A stretch of 64,000 nucleotides of DNA from Tychonema sp. LEGE 06208 (GTDB lineage Bacteria; Cyanobacteriota; Cyanobacteriia; Cyanobacteriales; Microcoleaceae), in the NCBI RefSeq assembly GCF_015207505.1, contig NZ_JADEWT010000001.1, forward strand, positions 106,130 through 170,129, in the 5' to 3' direction. Below, piece after piece: positions 44,002-52,675 of the stretch. Under the pieces are notes generated by a model. It was not told the origin of the DNA. It ran no database searches and saw only the letters and a list, made by a program, of their open reading frames with translations. Numbering within the stretch: the first letter of the stretch is position 1; each line of letters opens with the position of its first letter. Both the position numbers and the translations under genes were made by a program.

Positions 44002-44217
44002 ATGTTTGGTCTGGGATTGCCCGAAATGGGCATTATTGCGGTAGTCGCTATTCTAATTTTTGGCCCTAAAAAAATTCCTGAGTTGGGAAATGCTTTGGGT
44101 AAAACGCTGCGGAGTTTTAAGGAAGGGGTCGGTCTAGGTGATGATGAATCGGCTCTAGACGAGAAGGAGAAGGAGAAAGAGAAGGAGAAGGAGGAAGAAG
44201 GCCCACCGAAAATCTAA
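44002..44217 (+). CDS. tatA: TatA/E-type twin-arginine translocase subunit
   Basis: A 71-residue protein from the ATG at 44002, with GAGGAG (about 43988) spaced correctly; longer in-frame starts lack this. One membrane helix (LPEMGIIAVVAILIFG) is followed by the FGPKKIPELG hinge, an amphipathic helix (GKTLRSFKEGVG) and a short acidic/basic tail of KE repeats. It forms the pore part of the Tat protein exporter in the thylakoid or plasma membrane. Confidence 0.93.
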   Translation: MFGLGLPEMGIIAVVAILIFGPKKIPELGNALGKTLRSFKEGVGLGDDESALDEKEKEKEKEKEEEGPPKI

Positions 44218-44282
44218 ATTAGGTTCAATCGAGAAAACTTCACTCCTGATTTTTTTGGGACTTGCATTCCGATGCAAAAAAC

Positions 44283-45059
44283 CTATGGCGGAAATTTGCC
44301 CTCTCTAACTTCTAGGGAATAATCTTTGACAGCTTGAGTAATTGTTTCTCGCAAATTAGTGTAAGCTTTGGCAAAAGGCGGTTGTTTTTCCGAAAGTCCC
44401 AACAAATCGGAAGTAACTAAAACTTGTCCGTCGCAGTGCGGCCCGGCCCCGATGCCAATGGTGGGAACAGTTAATTTTTGGGTAATTTGAGCGGCTAAAT
44501 CTGGGGGAATGTGTTCGAGGACGATCGCAAAAACCCCGGCTTCTTCCAGTGCGATCGACTCTGCTATGATGCGATCGGCAGATTCCGCTGTTTTGCCTTG
44601 TTTTTTGTAGCCTAATTGGTGTACCGACTGCGGAGTTAAACCGACGTGTCCCATCACCGGAATTCCGGCGGATGTTAGCTGCGAAACAGTAGTCGCCATT
44701 GCTGGATATCCGCCCTCCAATTTGACAGCTTGAGCGCCAGTTTCTTTCAAAACTCTCCCCGCCGAGTGCATCGCTTGCTGCGGACTTTCCTGGTAAGTCA
44801 AAAACGGCAAATCGACCACAATTAATGCTTGTTTGACTCCGCGACGCACTGCTTTAGCGTGGTGCAGCATTTCATCGAGAGTTAGGGGCAGTGTTGTTTC
44901 GTAGCCCAATACTGTCATTGCTAGGGAATCTCCGACTAAGATGATGTCTGCGCCGGCTTGGTCGAGTAGTTGGGCTATCGCACAATCATAACCTGTCAGC
45001 GCGACAATTGCACGCCCTTGCTGTTTCCACTGAATAAGTTGGTGTGTAGTTACTGCCAT
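44283..45059 (-). CDS. panB: 3-methyl-2-oxobutanoate hydroxymethyltransferase
   Basis: A 258-residue enzyme of pantothenate (coenzyme A) synthesis that adds a hydroxymethyl group from methylenetetrahydrofolate to ketoisovalerate. Family motifs are [29 protein letters not shown] (metal-binding Asp), [17 protein letters not shown] and [15 protein letters not shown]. Slightly short compared with the usual 260-270 residues but complete. Confidence 0.95.
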   Translation of the reverse strand: MAVTTHQLIQWKQQGRAIVALTGYDCAIAQLLDQAGADIILVGDSLAMTVLGYETTLPLTLDEMLHHAKAVRRGVKQALIVVDLPFLTYQESPQQAMHSAGRVLKETGAQAVKLEGGYPAMATTVSQLTSAGIPVMGHVGLTPQSVHQLGYKKQGKTAESADRIIAESIALEEAGVFAIVLEHIPPDLAAQITQKLTVPTIGIGAGPHCDGQVLVTSDLLGLSEKQPPFAKAYTNLRETITQAVKDYSLEVREGKFPP

Positions 45060-45186
45060 TTATTGCAAAAATATAAAATTCGTTCAGACTATTACTTATG
45101 ATATCAAATAGAACATTACCATCGAAATTATTATTGCATCTGTAGCGAGCGGCCTGGAAAGCTTTAAAACTCGACTGGGAAATTAT

Positions 45187-45345
45187 TTACACTCGCGCAC
45201 CGCCAAATTGAATAATATCAATGGAAGGTTTTTTAGCAAAAAAACTAGCATAAATCTGCCTCAAGCGCGATCGAACTTCCCCGGAATTTACCGGACGCTG
45301 CTGCAAATCCCATCGCCCAGATCCTTTATACAAAATTCTCGATAG
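45187..45345 (-). pseudogene. Fragment of a Ser/Thr kinase gene (C-lobe end)
   Basis: Minus-strand codons encode WDLQQRPVNSGEVRSRLRQIY then ASFFAKKPS and a stop at 45187-45189. This matches VQQRPAAAGDVRSRLQEIYA in the intact kinase at 52676-54430, i.e. the end of the kinase domain. The frame is closed upstream by TAA (45346-45348) and the rest of the kinase is missing. The surrounding intergenic region (45060-45649) shows no other gene. Confidence 0.6.
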
Positions 45346-45649
45346 TTAAACAATTATTTCAGATTTTCTTTAACTTTGAGCTTTTCAATAATCCCAACTT
45401 AAAAAAATATAATGCTTTTGTACAACTGATTCAGACTTGCTGTATAGTTTGCCAATAAATTCCTGACTCAAGAATATCGTAAAATCTAGCAACCACAATA
45501 AGCTGTTGCGGCATATAAACTGTATATCCAAAAAAAATAAAACAATGAGTGGGGAGTAGGGGTTGGGCAGGAGAGCCAGCCCTAAATATGCAATTCAAAT
45601 GCGCGACAGCTTATCGGATAATGGTGAAGCAACCAACCAGGTAAACAGC

Positions 45650-46555
45650 ATGAGTATTGACCAATTAAACACAGACTACGGCATTGCAGACAACCTCACC
45701 TTCGCTAGCGGAAACGGTGGTTTCCCGATGATTCACATCGACAACGGCCAAGCCAAAGCCGTGATTTCTGTGTATGCTGGCCAAGTGCTCTCCTTCCAAC
45801 CAGCCACCGAAACCGCAGACGTGATGTTTTTGAGCGAAAAAGCTTACTACGCCGAAGGAAAAGCCATCAAAGGCGGTATACCCATTTGTTGGCCCTGGTT
45901 TGGCCCAGATCCCGAAGACTTGGGCCGCCCCAGCCACGGGTTTGTGCGGAATCGCCTGTGGAATGTGGTAGCAACCGCCACCACCCCAGAGGGCGCAACC
46001 AAAGTCACTCTAGGACTTCAGGATACCGAGGAAACAAGAGAAATTTGGCCTCAAGCCTTTGAACTGGCGATCGCCATTACCGTTGGCACCAGCCTCACTG
46101 TAGAATTAATCACCCGCAATCTGGGCGACAAAGCATTTCCCCTCACCCAAGCTTTGCACACCTACTTCCAAGTCGGCGACATCAACCGCGTGCAGGTTTT
46201 GGGTTTAGAAAATAGCCAGTATCTTGATAAAGTTGATGGTGGTGTAGAAAAAACTCAAGTAGGTGCAGTTGTAGCAGTCGGTGAGGTCGATCGCATTTAT
46301 CTCGATGTCACCAATCAAATAGTAATTGACGATGCCGCCCTAAATCGTCGGATTCGCATTCAATCCTCTGGCAGCAAATCCGCCGTTGTGTGGAATCCCT
46401 GGGTGACAATTTCTGCAAACATGGCCGACCTCGACGATGCAGATTATCAGCGCTTAATCTGCGTAGAAACGACCAATGCGGCTACAGATATTGTGGAAGT
46501 CCCCGCGCATGGTGAGTTCTGCTTGCAAGCAATTTACAGTGTTGAGCGCGATTAA
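45650..46555 (+). CDS. D-hexose-6-phosphate mutarotase-like (aldose 1-epimerase family)
   Basis: A 301-residue protein from the ATG at 45650 (MSIDQLNTDYGIADN), which matches the usual start of cyanobacterial homologues; open sequence extends 29 codons further upstream. Family motifs are GGIPICWPWFGP, HGFVRNRLW, LTQALHTYFQVGD (catalytic His) and CVETTNA. It resembles YeaD-type enzymes acting on hexose-6-phosphates. It belongs to the same superfamily as the gene at 3448-4347 but is not a close copy. Confidence 0.88.
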   Translation: MSIDQLNTDYGIADNLTFASGNGGFPMIHIDNGQAKAVISVYAGQVLSFQPATETADVMFLSEKAYYAEGKAIKGGIPICWPWFGPDPEDLGRPSHGFVRNRLWNVVATATTPEGATKVTLGLQDTEETREIWPQAFELAIAITVGTSLTVELITRNLGDKAFPLTQALHTYFQVGDINRVQVLGLENSQYLDKVDGGVEKTQVGAVVAVGEVDRIYLDVTNQIVIDDAALNRRIRIQSSGSKSAVVWNPWVTISANMADLDDADYQRLICVETTNAATDIVEVPAHGEFCLQAIYSVERD

Positions 46556-46668
46556 ACAATGAGAGATTAATAAGCTGTTGCACGAGTTTTTGATTGATAG
46601 AGCAACTGCAGATCCAAGGCAGATTAACGCACATAATTTCAAGATAGTTGTAGATTTTTGTAATGTCG

Positions 46669-46717
46669 TGTCCGGTCGATTAAGAACAATAAGATTGTTG
46701 TGCTAATCGACCGGACA
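46669..46717. repeat. Long perfect hairpin, 14-bp outer stem plus 6-bp inner stem
   Basis: TGTCCGGTCGATTA (46669-46682) is the exact reverse complement of TAATCGACCGGACA (46704-46717). Inside, AACAAT (46685-46690) pairs with ATTGTT (46694-46699). No T-run follows, so it is not a standard terminator. Confidence 0.8.
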
Positions 46718-46919
46718 TGATATAAGAGGTCTATTGAAAAGTTATGTTACCGCAAGGCACAATCATATCGAATCCCTGATTTCTCCCTTCTTTATTTTTT
46801 AGTTTGTTTAGCACAGACATGGTTTCTAGGGGATAGATTTCAACCGCCGTCTGCATCTGTTTATGTCTTCTTCCTTCTTCGTTATTCCTGATGACTAGCC
46901 TTCGACTTCGCTCAGGCTA

Positions 46920-47045
46920 AAATGACTAAGGACTGTTGACTGTTAACTGTTAACTGTTAACTAATGACCAATGACCAATGACTAATGACTAATGACTAAT
47001 GACTAATGACTAATGACTAATGACTAATGACTAATAACTAATTAC
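46920..47045. repeat. Heptamer arrays before the phosphohexomutase gene
   Basis: ACTGTTG/ACTGTTA units followed by more than ten ATGACTA/ATGACCA units end just 11 bases before the ATG at 47057. Confidence 0.9.
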
Positions 47046-47056
47046 CATCAATAATT

Positions 47057-48577
47057 ATGCAAAATTTCAACTGGACAAAACTTCAAAATGGCTCAGACAT
47101 TCGCGGTATCGCCCTCGAAGGGGTTCCCAATGAAAAAGTCAACCTCACCCCGGAAATTGTCACAATTTTAGGTCAGTCTTTTGTCAGTTGGCTGGTGGAA
47201 AAAGTCCACAAACCCGCTGCAGAATTGATAATTGCGATCGGGCGCGACAGCCGCCTATCTGGCCCAACTTTAATGCAAGCAGTCATGGAGGGAATCGCCT
47301 CAGTTGGTGCCACAGTATACGACTTTGAAATGGCATCAACCCCCGCCATGTTTATGAGTACCGTAACCCCCGGTTTTGATTGCGACGGCGCGATTATGCT
47401 CACTGCTAGCCATTTACCTTTTAATCGCAACGGCTTAAAGTTTTTCACCGCCAACGGTGGGTTACAAAAAAAAGATATTACCGATATTTTAACACTAGCC
47501 CAAAGCAATCATTTTCAGCCAGCCGCAGCGACAGGTAACATTACTAAGCATAATTTTATCTCTGTTTATGCCAACCAATTTGTCAAACAAATTCGGGAAT
47601 CCGTCAATCATCCCGATAACTTTGAGCAACCGCTGACAGGGTTAAAAATTGTTGTGGATGCGGGGAATGGTGCGGGCGGATTTTATGTCGATAAAGTCTT
47701 AAAACCTTTAGGTGCAGACACTACCGGCAGTCAATTTTTAGAACCAGATGGTACTTTCCCCAATCATGTACCCAATCCCGAAGATAAACAGGCAATGCAG
47801 TCAATTTGTCAAGCGGTAATTGAAAATCATGCTGATTTTGGGATTATTTTTGATACTGATGTCGATCGCAGTGCGGCCGTCGATGGAGTTGGCAAGGAAC
47901 TCAATCGCAATCGCTTAATTGCTTTGATTTCTGCGATAATCTTACAAGAACACCCAGGCTCTACCATTGTCACCGATTCTATCACCTCCGATGGTTTAAC
48001 GCAATTCATCGAACAGGATTTAAAAGGGATTCACCATCGCTTTAAACGCGGCTACAAAAATGTGATTGACGAGTCGGTTCGCCTGAATCAAGCCGGACAG
48101 GAATCGTGGCTGGCGATTGAAACCTCTGGCCACGGAGCTTTGAAAGAAAATTATTTTCTGGATGATGGCGCTTACTTGGTGAGCAAATTATTGATTGAAT
48201 TGGCTAAATCCAAGCTAGCCAATCAATCGTTACCAGATTTAATTGCTAATTTACAAGAACCCGCAGAAAGTGCAGAATTTCGGATTAAAATTAATGTGGA
48301 TGATTTCAAAGTTCTGGGAGAGGCTGTCATCGACAAACTGCAAGATTTTACTTCAACGCAAGCCGACTGGAAAATTGTTCCCAATAACTACGAAGGCGTG
48401 CGAATTTCTTGCACATCAGCTAGCGAATCCGGCTGGTTTTTGTTACGCTTATCCTTGCACGATCCGGTGATGGTTTTGAATGTTGAGTCTAATGTTGATG
48501 GTGGTGTCGCTCTCATAGTTGCTCGGCTTTTAGCTTTTTTCCTAACAACAGAATCGCTAGATTTATCTGCTTTGTAA
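47057..48577 (+). CDS. Phosphomannomutase/phosphoglucomutase family protein
   Basis: A 506-residue alpha-D-phosphohexomutase. The phosphoserine is Ser118 in TASHLPFNRNG, the metal loop is DTDVDRSA (GDGDxDR-type), the sugar-binding loop is ETSGHGALKENYFLDDGAY, and a C-terminal phosphate-binding region reads NNYEGVRISC. The family moves phosphate between C1 and C6 of hexoses for glycan, glycogen or sugar-nucleotide synthesis; the exact sugar cannot be set. A short hypothetical gene follows. Confidence 0.92.
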   Translation: MQNFNWTKLQNGSDIRGIALEGVPNEKVNLTPEIVTILGQSFVSWLVEKVHKPAAELIIAIGRDSRLSGPTLMQAVMEGIASVGATVYDFEMASTPAMFMSTVTPGFDCDGAIMLTASHLPFNRNGLKFFTANGGLQKKDITDILTLAQSNHFQPAAATGNITKHNFISVYANQFVKQIRESVNHPDNFEQPLTGLKIVVDAGNGAGGFYVDKVLKPLGADTTGSQFLEPDGTFPNHVPNPEDKQAMQSICQAVIENHADFGIIFDTDVDRSAAVDGVGKELNRNRLIALISAIILQEHPGSTIVTDSITSDGLTQFIEQDLKGIHHRFKRGYKNVIDESVRLNQAGQESWLAIETSGHGALKENYFLDDGAYLVSKLLIELAKSKLANQSLPDLIANLQEPAESAEFRIKINVDDFKVLGEAVIDKLQDFTSTQADWKIVPNNYEGVRISCTSASESGWFLLRLSLHDPVMVLNVESNVDGGVALIVARLLAFFLTTESLDLSAL

Positions 48578-48630
48578 ACCCAATTTTAATTGGGATTATT
48601 ACTAAACCAAATCCTAGGAGGAATTCGATA

Positions 48631-48858
48631 ATGTGGCTTTTAATTATTAATTGTTCTGCAGCAAGCTGGGAAACCCATTCCAAAGCTTTTAAGGCGATCG
48701 CAGAAAAATATCCGGCCACGCCTCTTTCTTCCAAAAAGATGAAAGGCGACGGTGAACGCATCATGGAATATAAACTTGAAAATGTCAATGATGTAGAGGA
48801 CTTTATGGAAGAATGCTTGACTTTGGATGGCTTTACCGCTACTTTTGAATCTCTATAA
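48631..48858 (+). CDS. Small hypothetical protein, 75 residues
   Basis: A 75-residue protein (MWLLIINCSAASWETHS...) with a strong ribosome-binding site, AGGAGGA at 48616-48622. The fold looks like a small alpha/beta domain with an acidic C-terminus (VNDVEDFMEECLTLDGF). It follows the phosphohexomutase gene by 53 bases and may share its transcript. The family is not recognised. Confidence 0.7.
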   Translation: MWLLIINCSAASWETHSKAFKAIAEKYPATPLSSKKMKGDGERIMEYKLENVNDVEDFMEECLTLDGFTATFESL

Positions 48859-49164
48859 ATCCGGGGTTGGAACTCGAAAAATTCTCAATAAACTTCTTGC
48901 GTAAATCTTTGGTTGTTCGGTCAATTGCGGAGGTAAGGCAGATTATTTAATGAGAGTTTACGAATAAAGCAACTCTGCTTTGCATTTATGGTTTGTAGTG
49001 GGCGCGAAAGTCCTCTGTTTAATATCGTCCCCGGTAGATTGACCGATCGATTGGATCGCGCGTGCGTCAGTCAGTGTCCGCAACAAATGAGCGGACTCGC
49101 ATTCCGTACTACGAACCTTTGTTAGATCGGTTAATCGATGGGACAGGGTATGAAACCTTTTGAT
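48859..49164. other. 306-bp intergenic region
   Basis: Between convergent genes. No gene, repeat or clear terminator stands out. Confidence 0.4.
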
Positions 49165-50439
49165 TTATAGAGCTGCATTGGTTTTGGGAAGTGGGATGAA
49201 TTGGTAATCGGGAGACTTCAAAGCCCAAGCTAAAAAACGTTCTGTGTAATACAAAGCTAATTGATTGCTAGGCCCATTAAAAACTGCATCAAAGGCGTGT
49301 TCTGCCCAAGGAATTTCGAGCAAAATAGCACGATTTCCTGTGGCGCGCAATCGTTCGTAGAGCGATCGCCCAAACTTAGCCTGTACGATATGGTCGCGAC
49401 CTCCATAAACCAGTAGAGAAGGGGGAAGATTTGTTTTAATATAATTGATGGGAGAAGCCTGACGGTAAAGTTCCTTGAGTTCCTCTGGCGTTCCTCCGAG
49501 AAAGGCACGCAAGACGGCTCGAACATCGATCGCATCAGGAAAAGGTGGGTCATTGTATCCCCCAATCAGGTTATTGGGGCCGTAATAATTCACCACTGCT
49601 CTAATGGGAAGCGCGCTGGAACCGTAAGTAGTTAGCATTGCTAAATGGGCCCCTGCAGACCTTCCCATCAAAGCAATTTTATCAAGATCGATTTCCCAAT
49701 CACCGGCATGAGTTTTGATGTAGGAAAGAGCGGCTTGCACGTCTTCAAGCTGAGCCGGAAACTTATATTTGGGAGCGTGGCGGTAATCAATTGCTACAAC
49801 ACAATAACCTCGCGCGGCCATGTAGCGGTTGAATTCTTCATTGTAATCGGGATTACCTCTTTGCCAAGCTCCTCCGTAAAGCATGATTATCGCCGGATAT
49901 TTGCCAATTTGCATCGGCCTGTAAAGGTTGAGTTTCAGTGAAACTCCGTCAGGGTTAGCAAATACAATATCCCGATCGCTCCTGATGTCTCTCATGGGAA
50001 TTCCCCGGAACGCATCTGCTAGGATAAACGGTTGAGGGCGTAGCTGCGCGCGCAGGGTTTGAGGAACGGTGGCTAAATAGTTTTTGCCTAAAACTGCTGG
50101 CATTTCGGTAGCTATCGCTGCGTTCGTTGCTGTTAGTTGCATCAGCGGAAGCAGGCTCAGAATGAGGGCGAACAGGTTACAAATTAGTAAAGTAATGTAG
50201 ACTTTGCCTCGATGTCGTTTGAGCAGATTCAGCAAAAGGGCGATCGTATTTAGGCCCACCAACCAAGGACTAATTTCTGGTGCACCCACCGCCAAAGGGT
50301 ACAAAAACAGCGTGGGTGCTGGTACGACGATCCAGAGACTGAGAAATAGCCCGATCGCGCTGGCGAACCAACGAATAAATCGCGAGACTAAGAACCCTGT
50401 CAATAATCGTAACTTTTTGCCGTTATTCTTGGGGAGCAT
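49165..50439 (-). CDS. Membrane-anchored alpha/beta hydrolase (esterase/lipase)
   Basis: A 424-residue protein. The N-terminal 110 residues hold three membrane helices (about 20-50, 58-72, 80-102). The hydrolase domain has the oxyanion motif MLYGGAWQRGN, the nucleophile elbow GRSAG, an acid in GRDHIV and the His in WAEHAFD, as in the BD-FAE/carbohydrate-esterase and hormone-sensitive-lipase groups. Substrate unknown; the catalytic domain probably faces outside. Stand-alone gene. Confidence 0.88.
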   Translation of the reverse strand: MLPKNNGKKLRLLTGFLVSRFIRWFASAIGLFLSLWIVVPAPTLFLYPLAVGAPEISPWLVGLNTIALLLNLLKRHRGKVYITLLICNLFALILSLLPLMQLTATNAAIATEMPAVLGKNYLATVPQTLRAQLRPQPFILADAFRGIPMRDIRSDRDIVFANPDGVSLKLNLYRPMQIGKYPAIIMLYGGAWQRGNPDYNEEFNRYMAARGYCVVAIDYRHAPKYKFPAQLEDVQAALSYIKTHAGDWEIDLDKIALMGRSAGAHLAMLTTYGSSALPIRAVVNYYGPNNLIGGYNDPPFPDAIDVRAVLRAFLGGTPEELKELYRQASPINYIKTNLPPSLLVYGGRDHIVQAKFGRSLYERLRATGNRAILLEIPWAEHAFDAVFNGPSNQLALYYTERFLAWALKSPDYQFIPLPKTNAAL

Positions 50440-50754
50440 CGGATTTTCGCAACCTAATTTTTAATCAGCTTAAATTAATCGGGCGGTTTTGATTGGTGAT
50501 ACGATCGCCCCTGCCACCACCAAACCATAGTAATGCGTTCGGGTGCCGCAATTTGTGAGATTGCTGACATAAGTAAGTCGGTGGGGAAAAACACAACTGT
50601 GTTAAGAAAGATAAATGAGGCTAAAACCCCAATCCCTCCTGCATTCTGTCTCCTGACTCCTGCCTCATCCCAACTACAAATATTTACGCCTTTCTACTTA
50701 TTTCACAGTTTTTGATGCAAACAAGCCAAAATTGTGATAACATCATGTATGTAC

Positions 50755-50876
50755 AAAAATCGGTTCCAACAACAAACCAGCGTTGGAAGAAACGGGGAAA
50801 ATTCGGTGCAAATCCGCTGCTGTCCCGCAACTGTGATGAGATGATAGAATCTCTCAGTCAGAAGACCCGCCGATCG
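50755..50876 (+). ncRNA. Cobalamin riboswitch (adenosylcobalamin/hydroxocobalamin type)
   Basis: The conserved core is easy to read: GGTTCC...GGAA, GGGGAAAATTCGGTGCAAAT, CCGCTGCTGTCCCGCAACTG TGA and the B12 box AGTCAGAAGACCCGCC at 50856-50872. By established knowledge such elements bind a cobalamin and switch off B12 uptake or synthesis genes. Here no such gene follows: only an 18-codon frame at 50909 and then 440 bases without a gene. Confidence 0.93.
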
Positions 50877-50908
50877 CAAACCTGTTCTTTTTCGTCTGCG
50901 AGGCATAG

Positions 50909-50965
50909 ATGATGGTTAATTCAGTATTATTTAATCGATCGCCCTATAAAAAATTGGGGCCTTGA
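50909..50965 (+). CDS. 18-codon frame under the cobalamin riboswitch
   Basis: ATG (50909) with GAGG six bases upstream encodes MMVNSVLFNRSPYKKLGP and ends at TGA 50963-50965. It could be the surviving 5' end of a lost B12-regulated gene, or a real leader peptide. No homologous downstream frame is visible in the next 150 bases. Confidence 0.3.
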   Translation: MMVNSVLFNRSPYKKLGP

Positions 50966-51407
50966 AGATTTACTTGCAGCGCAGTGAATCACCAGAGCTT
51001 GAATTTTCTGCTAAATTTTAGTGCCCGGTAGGATAAAAGTACGCGGCAAAAAACCGATTGTTGGGGTAAAAATCGCTCTATGGAATGAGAAAGATATTGA
51101 TTTTACCTCTGGCATTCATTCACAAATTATCTGAAAAGCATCTGCGTTGCATCTGTGTCGATCTGCTTGACATCTGCGGTTGATCTATCGATCGAAGACT
51201 TATGCAGCGCAAGTCTATGAAATTTCACCGATTGCTGATAGATGCTCAGTCAGATAATAGCTGAGTCGTGACAGTAAAGACTAGGCGATAGCCCATAAAT
51301 CGCTAACTTTTTCGCTGTAGTCTGTCGCAACAAATAGACATCGTGAATCAAAAACGCGCCAAGTTGGATTTTGTGCTAGCTCCTGAGATGATAAGAGAAA
51401 GGAAAAA
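50966..51407. other. Intergenic region after the riboswitch
   Basis: No gene. It contains ATTCACAAATTATCTGAAAA and TTGACATCTGCGGTTGATCT-type sequence (51117-51190), related to 18771-18850. The next gene (51408) is about 440 bases away and not a B12 gene. Confidence 0.5.
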
Positions 51408-52397
51408 ATGAATTTATTTGTGGTATTTGGACTTTTGTTTGGACTGCTGGCGATCGCCCTTCTGATCTATTTAATCACGGCTCGCCCTTATCAATCATCC
51501 GACTCTGTGGCCAACTCCTACGACGAGTGGACAGAAGACGGAATTTTAGAATTTTACTGGGGCGAACACATCCACTTAGGCCATTACGGTTCGCCGCCAC
51601 AACGGAAAGATTTCCTCACAGCAAAATCTGATTTTGTGCATGAAATGGTGCGCTGGGGCGGCTTAGATAAATTACCTGCTGGTACTACTGTTCTAGATGT
51701 GGGCTGTGGAATTGGCGGTAGCAGCCGCATTCTGGCCCAGGATTATAAGTTTGCTGTGACGGGAATTACTATCAGCCCGCAGCAAGTTAAACGCGCTCAA
51801 GAATTAACTCCCCCAGAACTCGATCTGCAGTTTCGGGTGGATGATGCTATGGCGCTTTCGTTTCCCGATGCGAGTTTTGATGTGGTTTGGTCGATCGAAG
51901 CAGGGCCCCATATGCCAGATAAAGCTGTTTTTGCCAAAGAGTTGATGAGGGTAATCAAGCCTGGTGGCCTGCTGGTTGTGGCTGACTGGAATCAAAGAGA
52001 TTCGCGCCAAATCCCTCTCAATTTTTGGGAGAAACCTGTAATGCGACAACTGCTGGATCAGTGGTCGCATCCGGCTTTTTCAAGCATCGAGGGCTTTTCA
52101 GAACTGTTAGAAGAAACGGGGTTTGTGGATGGCACTGTAACCACCGCAGATTGGACGCAAGAAACCCTTCCTTCTTGGATAGATTCTATCTGGCAAGGTA
52201 TAGTTAGACCCGTCGGATTAGTACGTTTTGGTGTATCGGGTTTTATCAAGTCTCTGCGAGAAGTACCGACACTTTTACTGATGCGATTAGCGTTTGGTGT
52301 GGGGCTATGTCGCTTTGGGATGTTTCGCGCAGTGCGATCGCATTCCTTGGCAGAATTAACCGAAATAAGTTCCACTAAAACTATGACAGGTGTTTAG
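51408..52397 (+). CDS. MPBQ/MSBQ methyltransferase (tocopherol and plastoquinone synthesis)
   Basis: A 329-residue SAM-dependent methyltransferase that closely follows the Synechocystis slr0418-type enzyme: an N-terminal anchor (LLFGLLAIALLIYLITA), SSDSVANSYDEWTEDGILE, the SAM motif VLDVGCGIGGSSRIL, GITISPQQVKRA and VVWSIEAGPHMPDKAVFAKE. It ends with a hydrophobic LLLMRLAFGVGLCRFGMF helix. It methylates 2-methyl-6-phytyl- and solanesyl-benzoquinol at the membrane. GAGAAAGGAAAAA precedes the ATG. The cobalamin riboswitch upstream is too distant to be a convincing regulator. Confidence 0.93.
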   Translation: MNLFVVFGLLFGLLAIALLIYLITARPYQSSDSVANSYDEWTEDGILEFYWGEHIHLGHYGSPPQRKDFLTAKSDFVHEMVRWGGLDKLPAGTTVLDVGCGIGGSSRILAQDYKFAVTGITISPQQVKRAQELTPPELDLQFRVDDAMALSFPDASFDVVWSIEAGPHMPDKAVFAKELMRVIKPGGLLVVADWNQRDSRQIPLNFWEKPVMRQLLDQWSHPAFSSIEGFSELLEETGFVDGTVTTADWTQETLPSWIDSIWQGIVRPVGLVRFGVSGFIKSLREVPTLLLMRLAFGVGLCRFGMFRAVRSHSLAELTEISSTKTMTGV

Positions 52398-52468
52398 GAT
52401 CGAAAACTTAATAATATCAAATCCTCTCTTCATCGGAAGAGTAAATTCACTGTTGACAGTCAAATGAT

Positions 52469-52577
52469 TAGTTAGTTGTTAGCTGTTAGTTGTTAGCTGT
52501 TAGCTGTTATTTGTTAGTTGTTATTTGTTAGTTGGCAGTTGGCAGTTGTTAGTTGGCAGTTGTTAGTTGTTATTGGT
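52469..52577. repeat. GTTAGTT/GTTAGCT heptamer array
   Basis: About fifteen heptamer units of the type GTTAGTT, GTTAGCT, GTTATTT and GGCAGTT, between the methyltransferase and the convergent kinase gene. Inverted CAACAGCTAACAGTCAACAG follows. Confidence 0.9.
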
Positions 52578-52675
52578 CAACAGCTAACAGTCAACAGTCA
52601 ATAGTCATGTTTGAGTGCAACCGGAATTGATATAACAGCCCGATCGAACTCAAAAAAAATATTGGAGAGGTTTAA

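Noticed and set aside
50703..50912. Short open frames on both strands at about 50.7-50.9 kb
   Set aside because: They coincide with the cobalamin riboswitch, which explains the sequence conservation better.
50755..52397. Cobalamin riboswitch as the regulator of the MPBQ methyltransferase
   Set aside because: The gene begins about 530 bases after the aptamer, has its own RBS and is not linked to B12 metabolism.
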